A stretch of DNA of 64,000 bases from Pasteurella sp049941595. GTDB taxonomy: Bacteria; Pseudomonadota; Gammaproteobacteria; Enterobacterales; Pasteurellaceae. The notes below the pieces were generated by a model, which was given only the letters and a program-made list of their open reading frames with translations, ran no database searches and was not told the DNA's origin. Position numbers and translations under genes: made by a program. Below, in pieces: positions 60,900-64,000 of this stretch. The DNA is taken from positions 1 to 64,000 of the forward strand of contig JBNFNA010000006.1 in assembly GCA_049941595.1 (NCBI GenBank), in the 5' to 3' direction. Each line of letters opens with the position of its first letter. Positions within the stretch are counted from its first letter, which is position 1.

Positions 60900-60915
60900 T
60901 GTGAGTGATTTCACA
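60900..60915. promoter_or_regulatory. Perfect CRP consensus site 1 (glpT/glpA)
   Basis: TGTGA-GTGATT-TCACA matches the CRP consensus on both halves. In the 301-base divergent region between glpT and glpA. Confidence 0.85.
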
Positions 60916-60952
60916 AAAAATCTCGTTCACTTGCATTATTTAGAAAATAAAT

Positions 60953-60968
60953 TGTGACGTTTATCACA
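60953..60968. promoter_or_regulatory. Perfect CRP consensus site 2 (glpT/glpA)
   Basis: TGTGA-CGTTTA-TCACA, again perfect, 53 bases from site 1 (centre to centre). Together they should activate glpT and glpA under low glucose. Confidence 0.85.
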
Positions 60969-60996
60969 AATAAACTTTCTTTTTCAATCAAATGAT

Positions 60997-61012
60997 TGTT
61001 TGATAATGCGTG
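60997..61012. promoter_or_regulatory. Candidate GlpR operator
   Basis: TGTTTGATAATGCGTG shares 11 of 16 positions with the GlpR half-site TGTTCGATAACGAACA. It lies between CRP site 2 and the glpA start, as expected for a repressor site. glpR itself is not in the window. Confidence 0.45.
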
Positions 61013-61074
61013 TTTAGCCTAAAATGACATCAGAAGTATCATTTTATTGAGCATTTTACTTATGTGGGAGAGGA

Positions 61075-62769
61075 ATGATGAAGATATCACCTCAAATGTA
61101 TAAAAATACCCCTGATAATACACCTATTAGCACAGACGTGATTATCATTGGTGGTGGCGCAACTGGCGCTGGTATTGCTCGAGATTGCGCATTACGCGGA
61201 ATAAATTGTGTTTTGTTGGAGAGAAGGGATATTGCGACTGGTGCTACAGGTAGAAACCACGGCTTATTACACAGTGGTGCACGTTATGCAGTAAATGACC
61301 CTGAGTCCGCAAAAGAATGTATTGAAGAGAACAAAATTCTACGTCAAATTGCCCGTCATTGTGTCGATGAAACTGAAGGTTTGTTTATCACCTTACCTGA
61401 AGATGACCTCGCTTATCAGAAAAGATTCATTGAAAGCTGTACCGTTGCTGGTATTGAAACCGTGGCGATTGATCCTGACCTCGCAAAACATATGGAACCA
61501 TCAGTCAACCCAGCCTTAATCGGTGCAGTTGTTGTGCCAGATGGCTCAATTGACCCTTTCCGTTTAACCGCCTCTAATATGCTCGATGCCACAGAAAATG
61601 GCGCACGTGTTTTTACTTATTGTGAAGTCACTAATTTAATTCGTGAAGGTGGTCGTGTCATTGGCGTGAGCGTTTACGATCATAAATACAAAATTCAACG
61701 CCAATTTTTCGCACCTGTTGTTGTGAACGCAGGTGGGATTTGGGGGCAGGGCATTGCAGAATACGCAGATTTAAAAATTCGTATGTTCCCAGCCAAAGGC
61801 GCACTATTAGTAATGGGTCACCGTATTAACAAAATGGTGATTAACCGTTGTCGTAAACCTGCCGATGCCGATATTTTGGTTCCTGGCGATACTATTTGCG
61901 TGATTGGAACAACCTCAAGTCGTATTCCTTACGACCAAATTGACAATATGGTGGTCACCCCTGAAGAAGTGGATATTTTATTCCGTGAGGGGGAAAAACT
62001 TGCTCCATCATTACGCCATACTCGTGTATTACGTGCTTATGCAGGTGTTCGCCCACTAGTCGCAACTGATGATGATCCATCTGGGCGTAACGTAAGCCGT
62101 GGTATCGTCTTACTCGACCACGCTGAACGTGATGGCTTAGATGGCTTTATCACGATTACTGGCGGTAAATTAATGACTTACCGTTTAATGGCTGAATGGG
62201 CGACCGATTTAGTTTGTAAAAAATTAAATAAAACTGCGGAATGTATTACTGCAAAACAACCTTTACCAGGCTCCAATGAAAGCCGTTTAGAAACCAATAA
62301 ACGGGTAATTTCATTGCCTAGTACCATTCGTTACTCTGCAGTTTATCGCCACGGTTCACGAGCAACCCGTTTATTACAAACAGAACGTTTAGACCGCACT
62401 TTAGTCTGTGAATGTGAAGCAGTGACAGCGGGTGAAGTTCGCTATGCCGTAGATGAATTAAGCGTCAATAATTTAGTTGATTTACGTCGTCGCACACGTG
62501 TGGGAATGGGCACCTGTCAGGCTGAACTTTGTGCTTGTCGTGCAGCAGGCTTAATGTCACGTTTTGGCGTAGCGACACCTCGTCAATCCACCACCCAATT
62601 ATCTTCATTTATGGAAGAACGTTGGCGAGGCATCGAGCCGATCGCTTGGGGAGAGGCTATTCGTGAAGCTGATTTTACCTCTTGGGTCTATTACAGCTTA
62701 CTTGGCTTAAATGATGTGAAACCGCTTGAACAACAAGCTCAGCAAGGGACAGATGACAATGAATTTTGA
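61075..62769 (+). CDS. glpA: Anaerobic glycerol-3-phosphate dehydrogenase subunit A
   Basis: 564 aa, ATG ATG start behind GGGAGAGGA. FAD-binding DVIIIGGGATGAGIARDCALRG at the start, ATGRNHGLLHSGARY substrate region, and C-terminal BFD-like [2Fe-2S] domain with CECEAVTAGEVRYA and MGTCQAELCACR cysteines. Oxidises G3P to DHAP, passing electrons to menaquinone through GlpB-GlpC. GlpABC is the fumarate/nitrate-linked anaerobic enzyme. Overlaps glpB by 11 bases. Confidence 0.97.
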   Translation: MMKISPQMYKNTPDNTPISTDVIIIGGGATGAGIARDCALRGINCVLLERRDIATGATGRNHGLLHSGARYAVNDPESAKECIEENKILRQIARHCVDETEGLFITLPEDDLAYQKRFIESCTVAGIETVAIDPDLAKHMEPSVNPALIGAVVVPDGSIDPFRLTASNMLDATENGARVFTYCEVTNLIREGGRVIGVSVYDHKYKIQRQFFAPVVVNAGGIWGQGIAEYADLKIRMFPAKGALLVMGHRINKMVINRCRKPADADILVPGDTICVIGTTSSRIPYDQIDNMVVTPEEVDILFREGEKLAPSLRHTRVLRAYAGVRPLVATDDDPSGRNVSRGIVLLDHAERDGLDGFITITGGKLMTYRLMAEWATDLVCKKLNKTAECITAKQPLPGSNESRLETNKRVISLPSTIRYSAVYRHGSRATRLLQTERLDRTLVCECEAVTAGEVRYAVDELSVNNLVDLRRRTRVGMGTCQAELCACRAAGLMSRFGVATPRQSTTQLSSFMEERWRGIEPIAWGEAIREADFTSWVYYSLLGLNDVKPLEQQAQQGTDDNEF

Positions 62770-64000
62770 TGTAATCATTATTGGTGGTGGTCTTGCCGGT
62801 TTAACCTGCGGGATCGCACTACAAGAACAAGGTAAACGTTGTGCAATTATCAATAACGGTCAAGCTGCAATTGATTTTTCTTCGGGTTCATTGGATTTAT
62901 TAGGTCAGTTACCGAATGGCGATCGAATTGATAATTTTGAGCAAAATTACACCGCACTTTTAGCACAAGCCCCACAGCATCCTTACTGCTTAGTGGGCAA
63001 AGACAAAGTGTTGGAAAAAGCGAAAGTGTTTGAACAATTAGCACAAAAATTAAATCTTTCTTTAGTGGGTAGCCAAGCGGAAGGCAACCATTTTCGTGTC
63101 ACGCCATTAGGCAGTTTACGCCCAACCTGGCTTTCACCAAATAGTGTGCCAACAGTGACAGGCAATACCCCTTTCCCTTATAAAAAAATTGCTGTGTTAG
63201 GGATTGAAGGTTATCACGATTTCCAACCGCAATTATTAGCAGACAACTTGGTACAACAAGCACAATTTGCGCATTGTGAAGTGACCACAGGTTATTTGAG
63301 TATTCCTGAACTTGATCACTTACGCCAAAACTCAAGAGAATTTCGCAGTGTAAATATTGCACAATTGCTTGAACATAAACTGGCATTTAGCGATTTAATT
63401 GCAGAAATCAAAGAAGCAGCAAAAGAGGCAGAAGCAGTATTTTTACCCGCTTGTTTTGGTTTAGAAACGCAAGAATTTTTCACCGCACTTAAACAAGCCA
63501 CAAAATTAGAATTGTTTGAATTGCCAACCTTACCGCCATCTTTACTCGGTATGCGTCAGCACAAACAATTAACAGCCCATTTCAAAGCCCTTGGCGGGTT
63601 TATGATGAACGGCGACAAAGTGATTGCTGCAGATGTGGAAAACCAGCAAGTCAGTCAAGTTTATACACAACTTCACCAAGAAGTGCCGATTAAAGCGAAA
63701 CACGTGGTGCTTGCGAGCGGTAGCTTCTTTAGTAAAGGTTTAGTAGCAGAATTTGAGAAAATTTATGAACCTATTTTTAATGTAGATATGTGTGAAACTG
63801 GTTCGTTTAAAGCAAATGATCGTATGACTTGGACCCACTCTCGTTTCTCTGCACCGCAACCTTATCACTCAACGGGTGTGGTAATTGACGGTCGTTGCAG
63901 AGCGCAAAAGAGCGGTCAATTTTTTGAAAATTTATATGCCATTGGCAATATTGTGGGCGGGTTCAATGGCATTGAACTCGGTTGCGGATCTGGTGTAGCT
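62759..64000 (+). CDS. glpB: Anaerobic glycerol-3-phosphate dehydrogenase subunit B, partial
   Basis: First 414 codons; runs off the right edge, near complete for the family (about 420-430). Starts inside the glpA 3' end (ATG at 62759, stop of glpA at 62767). N-terminal FAD motif NFDVIIIGGGLAGLTCGIALQEQGKR, later GMRQHKQLTAHFKALGGFMM and GNIVGGFNGIELGCGSG at the end. Membrane-associated flavoprotein anchor-side subunit. glpC is expected next, outside the window. Three uptake signals (or close variants) lie within the gene. Confidence 0.95.
   Translation, partial: MNFDVIIIGGGLAGLTCGIALQEQGKRCAIINNGQAAIDFSSGSLDLLGQLPNGDRIDNFEQNYTALLAQAPQHPYCLVGKDKVLEKAKVFEQLAQKLNLSLVGSQAEGNHFRVTPLGSLRPTWLSPNSVPTVTGNTPFPYKKIAVLGIEGYHDFQPQLLADNLVQQAQFAHCEVTTGYLSIPELDHLRQNSREFRSVNIAQLLEHKLAFSDLIAEIKEAAKEAEAVFLPACFGLETQEFFTALKQATKLELFELPTLPPSLLGMRQHKQLTAHFKALGGFMMNGDKVIAADVENQQVSQVYTQLHQEVPIKAKHVVLASGSFFSKGLVAEFEKIYEPIFNVDMCETGSFKANDRMTWTHSRFSAPQPYHSTGVVIDGRCRAQKSGQFFENLYAIGNIVGGFNGIELGCGSGVA

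Overview
The window looks like a Pasteurellaceae chromosome of the Haemophilus/Aggregatibacter type. The evidence is the roughly 40% GC, the many copies of the uptake signal core AAGTGCGGT (often paired as terminator hairpins), and gene sets with close Haemophilus influenzae counterparts (yiaKLMNO/lyx, thi, dpp, pab, glp). Species cannot be fixed from the sequence alone. I saw no rRNA, tRNA, prophage, transposase or CRISPR array.

Layout. (1) 1-11.8 kb: an L-gulonate/ascorbate-type catabolic operon on the minus strand (yiaK, yiaL, a TRAP transporter yiaMNO, lyxK and the start of sgbU/ulaE), with an IclR regulator (yiaJ) divergent at its head. A complete sugar ABC importer plus an SMP-30-type lactonase is embedded between yiaO and lyxK. 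(2) 11.8-13.9 kb: a YqhA-like membrane protein and a short YadA-like trimeric autotransporter broken by a frameshift. (3) 13.95-21.5 kb: thiamine salvage, read leftward from a TPP riboswitch at 21.4 kb: thiZ, thiX, tenA, thiY, then a composite intergenic repeat, thiM, thiD, thiE and an MFS transporter. A 22-codon leader ORF sits between the riboswitch and thiZ. (4) 21.5-25.8 kb: housekeeping genes rmuC, maf, yrdD, tsaC, aroE. (5) 25.9-32.4 kb: dppABCDF dipeptide importer and ridA. (6) 32.4-43.7 kb: p-aminobenzoate genes, yeiH, adhE divergent from the acetate transporter satP, pdxH, greB, a small secreted protein and tex. (7) 43.7-54.7 kb: a type IC restriction-modification island. (8) 54.7-64 kb: the glycerol/glycerol-3-phosphate regulon, glpK-glpF, glpQ-(secreted beta-propeller)-glpT, and divergent glpA-glpB.

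The most interesting region is the restriction island: hsdM, an AlbA_2/Schlafen-type ATP-binding protein with a variable 12-bp tandem repeat, hsdS with a TSEL-TSEL spacer repeat, a RhuM-family gene, a zinc-hook anticodon-nuclease candidate (RloC-like, with an Arg-Glu-His C-terminal triad), then hsdR. This combines DNA restriction with a probable tRNA-cutting backup in one transcription unit. It is AT-rich in part and nearly free of uptake signals, which fits acquisition by transfer.

Other points worth following are the riboswitch-leader-thiZ arrangement with an upstream CRP-like site, the ABC/lactonase cassette inside the yia operon, and the uncharacterised secreted propeller between glpT and glpQ.
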